Positions 9,178 to 18,361 of a stretch of DNA of 64,000 bases are shown in pieces. Position 1 is the stretch's first letter. Every line of letters begins with the position of its first letter. Origin of the DNA: Siculibacillus lacustris (GTDB lineage Bacteria > Pseudomonadota > Alphaproteobacteria > Rhizobiales > Ancalomicrobiaceae); NCBI RefSeq assembly GCF_004328075.1, contig NZ_SJFN01000021.1, positions 1-64,000 on the forward strand, read 5' to 3'. A program made the position numbers and the translations under genes. Below the pieces are notes generated by a model, which had not been told where the DNA came from, searched no databases, and was given only the letters and a program-made list of their open reading frames with translations.

Positions 9178-9933
9178 TCACTCCGGCGCTGCGCCGCGCC
9201 AGCGAAAGGTCAGGCCGGTGACGACGACCGCGCCGCGCGTTTCGGCGAGCCGGAACGCCACGTCGTAGATCCGATCCGGGCCGCCGGTGACGCGGGCCCA
9301 GAAGTGGACCTCGGCGGTGACCCGGCCGTCGTCGTCGATCCGCAGCGACTCCGGCAAGGTCGGGCCGAAGTCGCCGACGATGCCGCGCGTCGCGAAATCC
9401 CGCTCGATCGGGCCGATCACCGCGTCGCGCAGCCGGCCGACCGCGACCCGGTCGCCGTCGGGCGAGAAATGCACGACGTCGATCGAATCGGCGAAATAGC
9501 GCTCCGATCCGCCGACCCACAGCCACCGCCGATGCTTCGACCACACCGGTTCGAAGAAGGCGTGGTTGGCGTGCATCGTCGCGGTGCGCCAGGCATGGGC
9601 GCCGAACACTGCGACGGTGGCGCCGTCGGCGCGGCGCACCAGCACGGTCTCGGGGGCTTCGGGGATCGCTTCGTCGTCGTCGAAGGCCGGCAATCCCTCG
9701 GCATCGCGCCAGCCGAAGGCGAAGCGCGGATCCTGCGAGGCCTCCCTGCCGCCGTCGAACAGCCACACTGCGGCAGCGCCGGTGCCGCAGACGGTGCGGC
9801 GCAGGGGGCCGTCGGCGGCGGCACGGGTGGCGGTGACGCAAGGGTGGCGGGTCGGCCGTTCGGCGCGGGCGGCGGCCGGCCACAGGGCGGCGGACAGGGC
9901 GAGGATCAGCGGGACCGTTTTCGCGAAGGTCAT
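9178..9933 (-). CDS. exported protein of unknown function
   Basis: A 251-residue predicted periplasmic protein that I cannot assign. Residues 1-23 form a clear signal peptide (FAKTVPLILALSAALW, cleavage at AARA). The mature part has two cysteines close to the start, aromatic-rich blocks (WSKHRRWLWVGGSERYF) and an overall beta-rich look, with no known catalytic motif. The ATG was chosen because it starts the signal peptide and is preceded by GGAGG; the frame stays open far upstream only because of the high G+C. It is convergent with the HNH gene. Confidence 0.72.
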   Translation of the reverse strand: MTFAKTVPLILALSAALWPAAARAERPTRHPCVTATRAAADGPLRRTVCGTGAAAVWLFDGGREASQDPRFAFGWRDAEGLPAFDDDEAIPEAPETVLVRRADGATVAVFGAHAWRTATMHANHAFFEPVWSKHRRWLWVGGSERYFADSIDVVHFSPDGDRVAVGRLRDAVIGPIERDFATRGIVGDFGPTLPESLRIDDDGRVTAEVHFWARVTGGPDRIYDVAFRLAETRGAVVVTGLTFRWRGAAPE

Positions 9934-10028
9934 CGCGGCAGCCTCCGGGACGGGGCGAGGTCCGAGAATAGGCCGTCGCGGCGGCTGCGTCGCCCCGTCG
10001 CGCGCCGGCCGATCGTCGCGGGTCGACC

Positions 10029-10562
10029 TCAGGCGGCGGTGCGGCGCGGCAGCGCGAAGCCGATCAGCGACACGGCGATCAGGCCGAGCGAGGTCGGGAC
10101 GTTCCAGCCGGCGAAGGACAGGCCGAGGATGCGGATCTGCGCCTTGGTGCAGTCGACGATGTGGGTCTTCTCCAGGCTGCCGAGCAGGTCGGAAGCGTTC
10201 ATCGGCACGCTGACGCCGCGCACCGCGCCGCAGTCGGTCGGCCCCGGCCAGAAGGCCCATTCGGCGCCGGCCTGATAGATCGCCACCGACAGGCCCCAGG
10301 CGAACAGGCCGGCGAGGACCAGAAAGGCGAGGCGGGCGACGAGCGCCGGGCCGCCGAAGCGCTCCGAGGCAAAGGCGACGGCGGCGACGACGGCGCCGAG
10401 ATAATAGGGCTCGCGCTGTTCGAGGCAGAGCTTGCAGGGGATGAAGCCGCCGATCAGTTCGAAGCCCCAGGCGGTGGCGACGATCGCGACGGCGGCCAGC
10501 GCGAGGAGCCCGGCGACGGTGGCGCGCGGGCGTTCCAGTCCGAAGGTGGGCATCGAAGCCAT
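10029..10562 (-). CDS. disulfide bond formation protein B family
   Basis: A 177-residue inner-membrane protein with four predicted transmembrane helices. The first periplasmic loop carries C43-x2-C46 (IPCKLC), the quinone-coupled redox pair of DsbB. The second carries C111 and C138, the pair that reoxidises DsbA. DsbB passes electrons from DsbA to ubiquinone. The gene follows a yqaA-type gene with 21 bases between them, a pairing I associate with Rhizobiales genomes. No dsbA is in the window. Confidence 0.88.
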   Translation of the reverse strand: MASMPTFGLERPRATVAGLLALAAVAIVATAWGFELIGGFIPCKLCLEQREPYYLGAVVAAVAFASERFGGPALVARLAFLVLAGLFAWGLSVAIYQAGAEWAFWPGPTDCGAVRGVSVPMNASDLLGSLEKTHIVDCTKAQIRILGLSFAGWNVPTSLGLIAVSLIGFALPRRTAA

Positions 10563-10583
10563 TCTCCCGTTCGCGCCGTCGCC

Positions 10584-11168
10584 TCAGGCGAAGGCGCGCA
10601 CCGCGACATAGAGGACGATGATCGCGGCGGCGGCGAGGCCGGCGATCTGACCGAGGCGATTTTCGATGAAGTGGCGAATCGGCTCGCCCCAGCGCTTCAG
10701 CGCCCAGGCGAGGGCGAAGAAGCGGGCGCCGCGGGCGGCGATCGCCGAGATGACGAACAGCCACAGGTCGACCTTCACCGCGCCCGACAGGATGGTCACC
10801 ACCTTGATCGGCGGCAGGTGGGCGAGACCGGAGGTGATCAGGAGCAGCAGCACCGAATCGCCCCAGGCGACGCGCAGCCGCTCGAAGGCCTCGAGCTTGC
10901 CGTAGAACTGCAGGATCGGCACCGCCAGGGCGTCGAAGGCGTAGTAACCGAGCATCCAGCCGGCGATGCCGCCGGCGACCGAGGCGACGGTGGCGATCAG
11001 CGCATAGCGATAGGCGCGCTCCGGCCGGGCCAGCGCCATCGGCAGGAACAGCACGTCGGCCGGCACCAGGAACACCGAGCTCTCGATGAAGGCGATCACC
11101 GCCAGCCATACTTCGGCACCCTTGCGGGCGGCGAGCGACAGGGTCCAGTCGTAGAGGCGTCTCAGCAT
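10584..11168 (-). CDS. YqaA-type VTT/SNARE-associated membrane protein
   Basis: A 194-residue integral membrane protein of the YqaA branch of the DedA/VTT superfamily, thought to act in membrane lipid or small-molecule transport. It has about four to five hydrophobic segments, with the family pattern of an N-terminal amphipathic helix (MLRRLYDW), a helix with FIESSVFLVP, and a glycine-rich re-entrant region (GGIAGWMLGYY). The start is an ATG with a GAGGATC ribosome site. It is the first gene of a likely two-gene unit with the downstream dsbB-type gene. Confidence 0.83.
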   Translation of the reverse strand: MLRRLYDWTLSLAARKGAEVWLAVIAFIESSVFLVPADVLFLPMALARPERAYRYALIATVASVAGGIAGWMLGYYAFDALAVPILQFYGKLEAFERLRVAWGDSVLLLLITSGLAHLPPIKVVTILSGAVKVDLWLFVISAIAARGARFFALAWALKRWGEPIRHFIENRLGQIAGLAAAAIIVLYVAVRAFA

Positions 11169-11518
11169 GGATCCTCGGGGGGCGGGGTCGCACGATCGGG
11201 GCGCGGAGCCGGGCGGTGGGACGCGGCGGCCGAAAGCTCCGCGGCGCGGGAACCGGGCGGGGCGCGGGCGTCGGTTCACGCTCCGGGATGTAGCCGAGCC
11301 ACCGGTCGCCGTCCACCCTGCGCGCCTGCGATCTCGCGGCGAAGTGAACGGGCGCGCGCCTCGGACGGGTGGTGGGGCGCGGCCGGGGGAAGGAGGACGG
11401 CACTGGCGGGACCGGGCGGCCGGGGAAGGGGGGCGATACCGTCGGGTTCGGAGCGACCGGGCATGGGGCGGTCCCGGGTGGTTCCCCGGGCGGTCGGCGA
11501 CGATCGTCGGCGCGGCCG
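11169..11518. other. non-coding gap upstream of YqaA and tRNA-Leu
   Basis: About 350 bases between the divergent yqaA-type gene and the tRNA promoter. It holds very G+C-rich low-complexity stretches and no supported gene. It should contain the yqaA promoter. Confidence 0.5.
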
Positions 11519-11546
11519 TTGACGCGCGGGCGCTCCCGGCTAATAT
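11519..11546 (+). promoter_or_regulatory. sigma-70-type promoter of tRNA-Leu
   Basis: TTGACG at 11519-11524, a 16-base spacer and TAATAT at 11541-11546. This would start transcription a few bases before the tRNA at 11559. Confidence 0.55.
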
Positions 11547-11558
11547 GCGCGCCGCGCT

Positions 11559-11644
11559 GCCCCAGTGGCGAAATGGTAGACGCGGCAGACTCAAAATCTG
11601 TTGCTCGAGAGAGCGTGCTGGTTCGAGTCCGGCCTGGGGCACCA
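11559..11644 (+). tRNA. tRNA-Leu (anticodon CAA), CCA encoded
   Basis: A class II tRNA with a seven-pair acceptor stem (GCCCCAG with CTGGGGC), a D-arm containing GGTAGACGC, and an anticodon stem closing the loop CTCAAAA (anticodon CAA). A long variable arm built on GCTCGAGAGAGC and the T-arm GGTTCGAGTCC follow. Discriminator A is at 11641 and CCA at 11642-11644. It reads UUG codons. A T-rich run follows at 11648-11669. tRNA-Leu genes are frequent integration sites, and an accessory region begins directly downstream. Confidence 0.95.
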
Positions 11645-12337
11645 TTCAACTATTTGATTTTGTTTTTATTTGGCCGGCTCGACCAGCTTCCGATCGGCGC
11701 TTCGCCAAGGAAGCGCTCGGTGAGCACGGGAACGGACCTCGTGGGGGCCGGCACGAGGCGTGTTCCGAAACCGAGAGTTCCGGCGCCCCGTTTTGGGCAC
11801 CCGGAGACGGCCCGGAAATGCCCTCCAGCCCCTGAAATTCTAAACCTCTGTTCGAATATTCGGAGACCTTCGGCGTCGACTCGGAACCCGACCCCTGTTC
11901 GGCATTTTCGCCGCCCCTGCAGAGGGGTGTAGCGCGCTGATTTTCCTGCACTTTCGATTTCTCCTTTCAATGCGCTCTCCAAGATGCGCCGCCACCCTGT
12001 CGACGCCGTTCAAACCTCATGAATTCAACGGCTTACGCCGCCGCGCCGTCCGAGCGCTGTCCGACGCCGTCCAAATCTCTGCCGAGAAAGGGTGATTTCC
12101 CCGCACGACGCCGCCGGCACACCCCAACGCCGGCGCCGGTCGCGCAAATTTTTGAAAATTCCGTTTCACGAGGGCGCGGCGCGGGCTCGCGTCGGGGCGG
12201 CGCCGAACGATGCGGCAGCAGGGGCAAGTCCGCCGCCGCGGTGCGTAGGCGAGCCAACCCGAATTGATGCAATCAGTAGGTGCGTAATGCATGTCCCGCG
12301 CTTACTCGGGATGCCAAGCGTGCATGGGTTTCGCCGG
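11645..12337. other. gene-poor spacer downstream of tRNA-Leu
   Basis: About 690 bases with no supported gene. It is visibly less G+C-rich and more uneven than its surroundings (for example a T-rich run just after the tRNA and A/T blocks near 11850 and 12145). I looked for a repeat of the tRNA 3' end here and found none. It is best read as decayed or foreign DNA at the edge of an accessory region. Confidence 0.5.
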
Positions 12338-12474
12338 AGCGACACTGGAGACCCCTCGATCCGCCGTGAACACCAGATGGGCGGCATCGCCAGAGCGAAG
12401 GCCGCAGGCGTCGACGAGGGCCGCCGGCCGTCGATCGACGTGGAACAGGTCCGCCATCTCGCGGCGCACCGGTC
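12338..12474 (+). pseudogene. remnant of a serine recombinase (resolvase/invertase)
   Basis: One frame encodes IRREHQMGGIARAKAAGV, then EGRRPSIDVEQVRHLAA. This matches the junction between catalytic and DNA-binding domains of serine recombinases, where the usual pattern is ERxxxGIAKAKAxGVYKGRKPxIDxxxVRxL. Only about 40 codons can be recognised. There is no start, no catalytic Ser domain and no C-terminal HTH, so it is a relic. It supports past integration next to tRNA-Leu. The match is from memory of the family. Confidence 0.6.
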
Positions 12475-12708
12475 CTTTCAACGGGCCGGAATCCTGCGTC
12501 CGATGGACCGAAATGCGGGGGGTACGGCAGGGTTCATGAGGGCGAGGGCCGTCGCGCGAAATTCCTTGATCCAAATATGCCGGTGAATCTGGAGATCTGT
12601 TCTCGGGACCGCGCATTTACGATGTTCGCATGCCCGGGAAAGCCGGGACTGCGGGAACGGTGTGAGGAGACGCAGCATTTTCTACGCGGATCTACCGACC
12701 CGCAGGGT

Positions 12709-12738
12709 TTGACAGCGCTCGCCGATGATAATTATCAT
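12709..12738 (+). promoter_or_regulatory. sigma-70-type promoter of the ABC/radical SAM operon
   Basis: TTGACA at 12709-12714, an 18-base spacer and TATCAT at 12733-12738. The predicted start near 12745 gives a short leader to the ATG at 12773. The -10 is covered by a palindrome resembling a Fur box. Confidence 0.6.
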
Positions 12739-12742
12739 AATC
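12724..12742. promoter_or_regulatory. Fur-box-like operator over the -10 element
   Basis: GATGATAATTATCATAATC matches the classical 19-base Fur consensus at 15 of 19 positions, and its core ATGATAATTATCAT (12725-12738) is a perfect 14-base palindrome. A site overlapping the -10 is the standard place for repression by metal-loaded Fur or a relative (Mur, Zur). The local A+T-richness is striking in this genome. Confidence 0.55.
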
Positions 12743-12772
12743 GATCGGAAAAATAGAGTAATTGGTCATCTC

Positions 12773-13594
12773 ATGAGTCAAGCGATCGTAGAGGCGCTCC
12801 CCACCCCACGTACCGGGCCTCGATCGCGCGTTTCCGTGATGTCGTATGCGGCACGGTTGGCGCTTCCGGTCGCGTTGTTGGCCATCTGGCAAATCGTGAC
12901 CTCGATCGGGTGGGTCGAGCCGTTCCTCATGCCTTCGCCTCTCCGGGTGGCCGAGACGCTCTATCAGTTGATCGCCTCGGGTCAGCTTCTCCGCCATGTG
13001 GGTGCCAGCTTTCTGAGGGTCTCGCAGGGTTTCTCGATCGCCGCGACGACCGCCTTTGCGATCGGCTTGGCGATGGCCGTCTTTCCGCCGGTCACCCGCT
13101 TGGCGGACCTGCTGATCCAGGTCTTGAAGCCGATCCCGCCGATCGCCTGGATTCCGCTGGCCATCCTGTGGTTCGGCATCGGCGAACAGGCGAAGGTCTT
13201 CATCATCGTCCTGGGTGCCTTCTTCCCGATCCTCGTCAGCACCGTCGAAGCCTTGCGGCAAGTCGATCGCCGCTTCGTCGAATTGGCCCGTGTCCTGGAG
13301 GTCGGTCGTGGCGATTTCGTCCGTAAAATTCTGATCCCGAGTGCCCTGCCGCAGATCATGACCGGCCTCCGTCTGGGCTTCGCCTATTCCTGGATGTGCG
13401 TCGTCGCTGCGGAGTTGATCGCCGCTTCGAAAGGCCTCGGCTACCTGATCATGGACGGGCGCGAACTCTCTCAGGTCGACCTGGTTCTCGCCGGAATGCT
13501 CACGCTCGGCGTCGTCGGCAAACTGAGCGACGACGGGCTTCGCGTCGTCGAGCGACGGCTGATCCGTTGGCGCACCACCTTCGCAGGGTACTGA
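12773..13594 (+). CDS. ABC transporter permease, taurine/nitrate/sulfonate type
   Basis: A 273-residue inner-membrane permease with about six transmembrane helices. It is of the SsuC/TauC/NrtB family (BPD_transp_1 domain) and carries the cytoplasmic coupling loop ELARVLEVGRGDFVRKILIPSALPQ. It pairs with the ATPase and binding protein immediately downstream. The ATG at 12773 is preferred over one at 12725: that codon lies inside the operator and would add a non-family stretch. No strong ribosome site is seen, which leaves the start somewhat uncertain. It is the first gene of the six-gene accessory operon; the transported substrate is unknown. Confidence 0.88.
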   Translation: MSQAIVEALPTPRTGPRSRVSVMSYAARLALPVALLAIWQIVTSIGWVEPFLMPSPLRVAETLYQLIASGQLLRHVGASFLRVSQGFSIAATTAFAIGLAMAVFPPVTRLADLLIQVLKPIPPIAWIPLAILWFGIGEQAKVFIIVLGAFFPILVSTVEALRQVDRRFVELARVLEVGRGDFVRKILIPSALPQIMTGLRLGFAYSWMCVVAAELIAASKGLGYLIMDGRELSQVDLVLAGMLTLGVVGKLSDDGLRVVERRLIRWRTTFAGY

Positions 13595-13597
13595 GCC

Positions 13598-14347
13598 ATG
13601 AGCGCCCCGGTGGACCTGCGTCACGTCTCCAAGTCCTTCCTCGGACCCGGAGGGATCGACACGACGGTGCTCACGGATGTCAGCCTCGCCGTTCCGAGCG
13701 GCGGCGTCACCTGCATCATCGGAGCCAGCGGCTGCGGCAAGAGTACGCTCCTGCGCATCATCGGCGGACTCGAGCGTGACTACTCCGGCGAAGCCTCGGT
13801 CGGGGGGCGTCCGATCGTCGGTGCCGGACTGGATCGCGGTCTGGTCTTCCAGGATCATCGCCTGGTTCCCTGGATGACGGTCGCCGACAACGTGGCGTTC
13901 GCGCTCCATCGCCTCTCTCCGACCGAACGGCGGGCGCGGGTCGAGGCGCAGTTGGATCTGGTCGGCCTCACCACCTCTGCCGATGCCTATCCCGACCAAC
14001 TCTCCGGCGGAATGGCGCAGCGCGTCGCCCTCGCGCGTGCCCTGTCGCACGACCCCCAGGTCCTCCTCCTCGACGAACCCTTCGGGGCTCTCGACGCTCT
14101 CACCCGGCTGCGCATGCAGGACGAGGTGCTGCGGCTCAGGGCGGCGCGGAACGTGACGATGATCGTCGTCACGCACGACATCGAGGAGGCGATCTATTTG
14201 GGCGACCAAGTGGTCGTTCTGTCCGACCGTCCCGGGCGCGTCGTCGCCCGCATGGAGGTCGAACTCCCGCGCCCCAGAGATCGCGCCGATCCCGTCTTCG
14301 TCGCGCTGCGTCGCGAAATCCATCACCGATTCTTCACTCATCACTGA
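13598..14347 (+). CDS. ABC transporter ATP-binding protein, taurine/nitrate/sulfonate type
   Basis: A 249-residue ATPase of the SsuB/TauB/NrtD family. The Walker A is GASGCGKST, the Q-loop is LVFQDHRLVPWM, the signature is LSGGMAQRVALAR, and the Walker B with D-loop is LLLDEPFGALDAL. The H-loop is in VVTHDIEEAIYLGD. It starts three bases after the permease stop and powers import through that permease. Nothing in the sequence is unusual for the family. Confidence 0.92.
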   Translation: MSAPVDLRHVSKSFLGPGGIDTTVLTDVSLAVPSGGVTCIIGASGCGKSTLLRIIGGLERDYSGEASVGGRPIVGAGLDRGLVFQDHRLVPWMTVADNVAFALHRLSPTERRARVEAQLDLVGLTTSADAYPDQLSGGMAQRVALARALSHDPQVLLLDEPFGALDALTRLRMQDEVLRLRAARNVTMIVVTHDIEEAIYLGDQVVVLSDRPGRVVARMEVELPRPRDRADPVFVALRREIHHRFFTHH

Positions 14348-14364
14348 CCCATCGAGGTTCCCCC

Positions 14365-15330
14365 ATGCGTTTCCTCACCTCCCTGGTGCTGGCCTGCACC
14401 GCACTGTTGTCTCTGGCGGCAGCCGCGACGGCGGAATCGATCCGGATCGGCACCACGCCGACGACCTTCGACGCTCCGTTGTTGCTGGCCAAGCAGAAGG
14501 GCTTCGTCGAGGAGGAACTGCGCAAGGCCGGCCGCGCGTCGACGACCATCGAGTGGGTCTCCTTCCAGGCGGGGCCGCCGATGAACGAGGCGCTCGCCGC
14601 CGGCCAGATCGACATCGTCGCCTACGGCGACACGCCGGCCTTGATCGGCAGGTCGGCAGGGCTCCAGACCCGTGCCGTCGGTATCGCATCCTCGGGGTGG
14701 AACTCCGTCTCCCTCTTGGTCCGGTCCGATTCTCCGATCCACTCGGTCGCCGAACTGAAGGGAAAGAAGGTCGCCACCCAGAAAGGGACGACCATTCACC
14801 AGTTTCTCATCACCGCTCTGGCCGAGGCGGGGATCGGTGCCCAGGACTTCGACTTCGTCAACCTGCCGATGGGAGACCTCGGCAACGTCCTGGTCAAAGG
14901 CGACGTCGATGCCTCGGCGGTCGGGGAACCGATTCTCACGGCGCTCGAGCAGCGCGGCGGCGTGCGCCTCCTGAGGGACGGCAAGGGAGCCAAGAACTCG
15001 ATCGTCCCCTTCGTCGTCCGGGAGGCTTATGCCTCCGGCCATCGTGCCGAGATCGGTGCCGTGCTGCGGGCAGATCGGCGCGCCGCCGCCTTCCTCGCCG
15101 AGAACCGCGATCAGGCGATCGGAATCCTCAAGGCCGAGATCAACCAGCCGGTAGCGGTGATCGCCGGTTCGGTCGCCAAGTTCGACTACGATCCGGCGCT
15201 CCGCCCGGAGTATCTGCCGGAGTTGAAGAAGACCGAAGCCTTCCTGCGTTCACAGGGGCTGACCCGCGCGGCGGTCGATGTCGAGGCCTTTCTCGACGAC
15301 GGTTTCGCCTCCGAACTGACGACCCGATGA
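14365..15330 (+). CDS. ABC transporter periplasmic substrate-binding protein (SsuA/TauA/NMT1 fold)
   Basis: A 321-residue exported binding protein. The signal peptide is residues 1-23 (FLTSLVLACTALLSLAAAATA). The mature protein begins ESIRIGTTPTTFDAPLLLAKQKG, the usual first strand and helix of SsuA/TauA-type proteins, with the hinge region GKKVATQKGTT. These proteins bind sulfonates, taurine, nitrate, thiamin precursors or other small acids. The ligand pocket cannot be assigned by eye. It lies 17 bases after the ATPase gene in the operon. Confidence 0.9.
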   Translation: MRFLTSLVLACTALLSLAAAATAESIRIGTTPTTFDAPLLLAKQKGFVEEELRKAGRASTTIEWVSFQAGPPMNEALAAGQIDIVAYGDTPALIGRSAGLQTRAVGIASSGWNSVSLLVRSDSPIHSVAELKGKKVATQKGTTIHQFLITALAEAGIGAQDFDFVNLPMGDLGNVLVKGDVDASAVGEPILTALEQRGGVRLLRDGKGAKNSIVPFVVREAYASGHRAEIGAVLRADRRAAAFLAENRDQAIGILKAEINQPVAVIAGSVAKFDYDPALRPEYLPELKKTEAFLRSQGLTRAAVDVEAFLDDGFASELTTR

Positions 15331-15355
15331 CCCTGCACCGAGCGGAGATTGCCGA

Positions 15356-16624
15356 ATGAATTACGTCCTGACGAGAACGCATTTCGACGACACGGCGACG
15401 CTGCGCGAGGCCTGGGCGAAGTACCCGGACTTTCCTCGCCTCATCGCCCTGAAGATCGACGTCCAACGCCGCGGTGTCCATTACACCGATGGCGCCCTCA
15501 CACTGGTCGATCCGGCCCTGCACCAACTGCGCAGTGCCAACATCTTCGGAACCCGCGACGAGAAGGTGCGTTATCTTCTGCCGGATTCGTTGTTGCTGCG
15601 CGACGGCACGTCGATCGTCGTCGATCCGGCGCCCCTCGAATGGGGCCCCTATGTCGTCGATCGCGTCGACGATCGTCTCTTCCTGTTCGATCAGGGCGAA
15701 CGGCTCGAAGAGGTCGAGCTCTGGCACAAGCCGGCCTTCTACGACCGCTCCACCAGTTCCGGCGTGCCGATGAACCTGATCGCTCAGGCGCGGCCGCAGC
15801 GGATCAACATCTTCCAATCGAGCTTCTGCTACTTCTGGGCCAAGGACGACGGCGGTTGCCAATTCTGCGACATCGTCAACTTCACCAAGCAACAACGGGA
15901 AGTCCTCTCCGACCGGCCGGAGCGGCCGCGGGCGCGCGACATCGCCGAGACGGTGAAGGAAGCTCTGAAGGAAAAGGGCCGATTCACCACCTTCTGCCTG
16001 ACGGGCGGTTCGGTGCTGAAGGGCGAGGAACTCTTCGATCTGGAGGTCTCCCACTACATCGAGACCCTCCAGGCGATCGGTGAGAACTTCACGACGAAGA
16101 AGTTCCCGAGCCAACTCGTCGCCTCGGCCTTCAACGAGAAGCAACTGCGGCGACTGTGGGAAGAGACCGGCCTGACCAGCTACACCAGCGACCTCGAAGT
16201 CCTGAACGAACGCCTCTTCGAGTGGATCTGCCCCGGCAAGGCGAAGCACGTCGGCTACCGCGAATGGCGCGATCGACTGATCCGAGCGGTCGACATCTTC
16301 GGTCGGGGCAACGTCAACACCGGCATCGTCGGCGGCGTCGAGTTGGCGCGGCCTCTCGGCTTCCAAGGCGAGGGCGAAGCGCTCGAAGCGACGCTGTCGG
16401 AAGCCGAATATCTCGCCGAACGCGGCGTCACGACGATCCACACCGTGTGGGTCCCGCGCCCCGGCTCGCAGTTCCGCGACCAGGTCGCCCCCTCGCTCGA
16501 CTACTACATTCGCCTGGCGAGTGGATTGCACCGGCTGCGGGTCAAATACGGTCTGTCGATCGATTTCGACGACTATCGCCGCTGCGGCAATCACCCCGAC
16601 ACCGACCTCGCCCGTCTGCTCTGA
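15356..16624 (+). CDS. radical SAM protein with CX9CX2C cluster motif
   Basis: A 422-residue cytosolic protein. The likely 4Fe-4S ligands are C158, C168 and C171 (FCYFWAKDDGG then CQFC), spaced CX9CX2C instead of the usual CX3CX2C. A similar long spacing is known in Elp3. The following TTFCLTGGSVLKGEE fits the GGE-type SAM-binding strand. About 150 residues precede the barrel and do not resemble a domain I know. A GGAG ribosome site at 15344-15347 supports the ATG. I do not recognise the specific subfamily. Placement behind an ABC importer and before a PPOX protein suggests it processes the imported compound. Confidence 0.82.
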   Translation: MNYVLTRTHFDDTATLREAWAKYPDFPRLIALKIDVQRRGVHYTDGALTLVDPALHQLRSANIFGTRDEKVRYLLPDSLLLRDGTSIVVDPAPLEWGPYVVDRVDDRLFLFDQGERLEEVELWHKPAFYDRSTSSGVPMNLIAQARPQRINIFQSSFCYFWAKDDGGCQFCDIVNFTKQQREVLSDRPERPRARDIAETVKEALKEKGRFTTFCLTGGSVLKGEELFDLEVSHYIETLQAIGENFTTKKFPSQLVASAFNEKQLRRLWEETGLTSYTSDLEVLNERLFEWICPGKAKHVGYREWRDRLIRAVDIFGRGNVNTGIVGGVELARPLGFQGEGEALEATLSEAEYLAERGVTTIHTVWVPRPGSQFRDQVAPSLDYYIRLASGLHRLRVKYGLSIDFDDYRRCGNHPDTDLARLL

Positions 16625-16637
16625 GGAAACCCATCGC

Positions 16638-17096
16638 ATGTCGTTGGCCGAATTCCACGCCCTGATCGCCGCCCCGGCGACACTGAAGATCCTGGTGACG
16701 ACCGACGAGGACGGAACCCCTCGTCCGGCCGTGTCCGACTTCATCGCCCCCGGTGACGGGGGCACGCTGCTCTACTTCGAACCGCTGGAGTCGTCCAAGA
16801 CGCAGCGTAATCTCACTCGTGCCATCTGGTTCGACCGGCCGGTGTCGGTCGTCGTCGTGGCCGCCGATGGACGACGTTTCACCGCCCGCGGCCGACCGCA
16901 GCGTGCCGTGATCGCCGGCCCTCGCTTTCAGGCGCATTACGCCGCCTTCCGAGCGGATCGTGGCGACGTCGATCTCGCGGCGGTCTGGGTGATCGACGTG
17001 ACCGGCGTCGAAGGGCTCGACCTCGGTGCCGACATCGCGACCGAGGAACGCGAGCGCCCGTTCTTCCGACACCTCGACCGCATCGCCCGCGCGTGA
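16638..17096 (+). CDS. pyridoxamine 5'-phosphate oxidase-like (FMN-binding split barrel) protein
   Basis: A 152-residue soluble protein with the split-barrel pattern of the PPOX/FMN-binding superfamily: an N-terminal helix, LKILVTTDEDGTPRPAVSDF, then SSKTQRNL and a VSVVVVAADGRRF strand. Members bind FMN, F420 or haem and act as oxidases, reductases or haem-degrading enzymes. It lies 13 bases after the radical SAM gene. In some bacteria a PPOX-fold protein and a radical SAM protein work together in haem use (the Hut systems). The Fur-like operator makes that comparison worth noting, but I see no HutZ-specific motif. Confidence 0.75.
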   Translation: MSLAEFHALIAAPATLKILVTTDEDGTPRPAVSDFIAPGDGGTLLYFEPLESSKTQRNLTRAIWFDRPVSVVVVAADGRRFTARGRPQRAVIAGPRFQAHYAAFRADRGDVDLAAVWVIDVTGVEGLDLGADIATEERERPFFRHLDRIARA

Positions 17097-17207
17097 GGCC
17101 GGCCGAGGATCGGACGGCGGTCGTGAGAAATCGTCGTTCATGCATTGCGGGGATCGATCGCAGCGCCCAATCTGCTCGTTTCCGCTCACCGTCAGAGGTC
17201 CATCCCG

Positions 17208-18047
<840 letters not shown>

Positions 18048-18361
18048 CGTTGCCCATCCGTCGAAATTGAGGCCGAACGGGCTCCGGTGACCGGGATAGG
18101 CCGCCCCTCCGTCGCCGGGCCGAGTTTCGGATCCGTCGGGATGTCCGAGGCGCGCGGAGGAGAGGGCTCTCGGACGACGCCCGCTCGCTCGTCGAAACCG
18201 CGGGTCGACGCCCCATCGACGCCTCCCGCCACACCCTCGGGCGCGGCCGCAGTCCGGTGCGATCCCGATCGTCGGGCCCGGGCGATCGCGCGACATCGAC
18301 AGGCTCTCGGCACGCGGATGCGCCGAGATCCCGGGCTTTCGCCATCGCGTCGGAAGCTGCG
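18048..18361. other. non-coding gap between convergent operons
   Basis: About 310 bases between the end of the methyltransferase gene and the stop of the aldolase gene. There is a weak inverted repeat (GTCCGAG near 18144 with CTCGGAC near 18170) but no U-tract. There is no supported gene and no clear copy of an attachment site. Confidence 0.45.

Noticed and set aside
12258-12272. TTGATGCAATCAG as a third FNR-type box
   Set aside because: The half-sites are separated by three bases instead of four and no gene start lies at a suitable distance.
12092-12586. A single 164-codon gene downstream of tRNA-Leu
   Set aside because: Only about 40 codons resemble a recombinase. The rest is noise, there is no ribosome site, and the frame ends without the HTH. 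It is called as a relic instead.
18048-18361. Repeat of the tRNA-Leu 3' end as a right attachment site
   Set aside because: I searched this gap and the 26709-27014 gap by eye and found no matching direct repeat.
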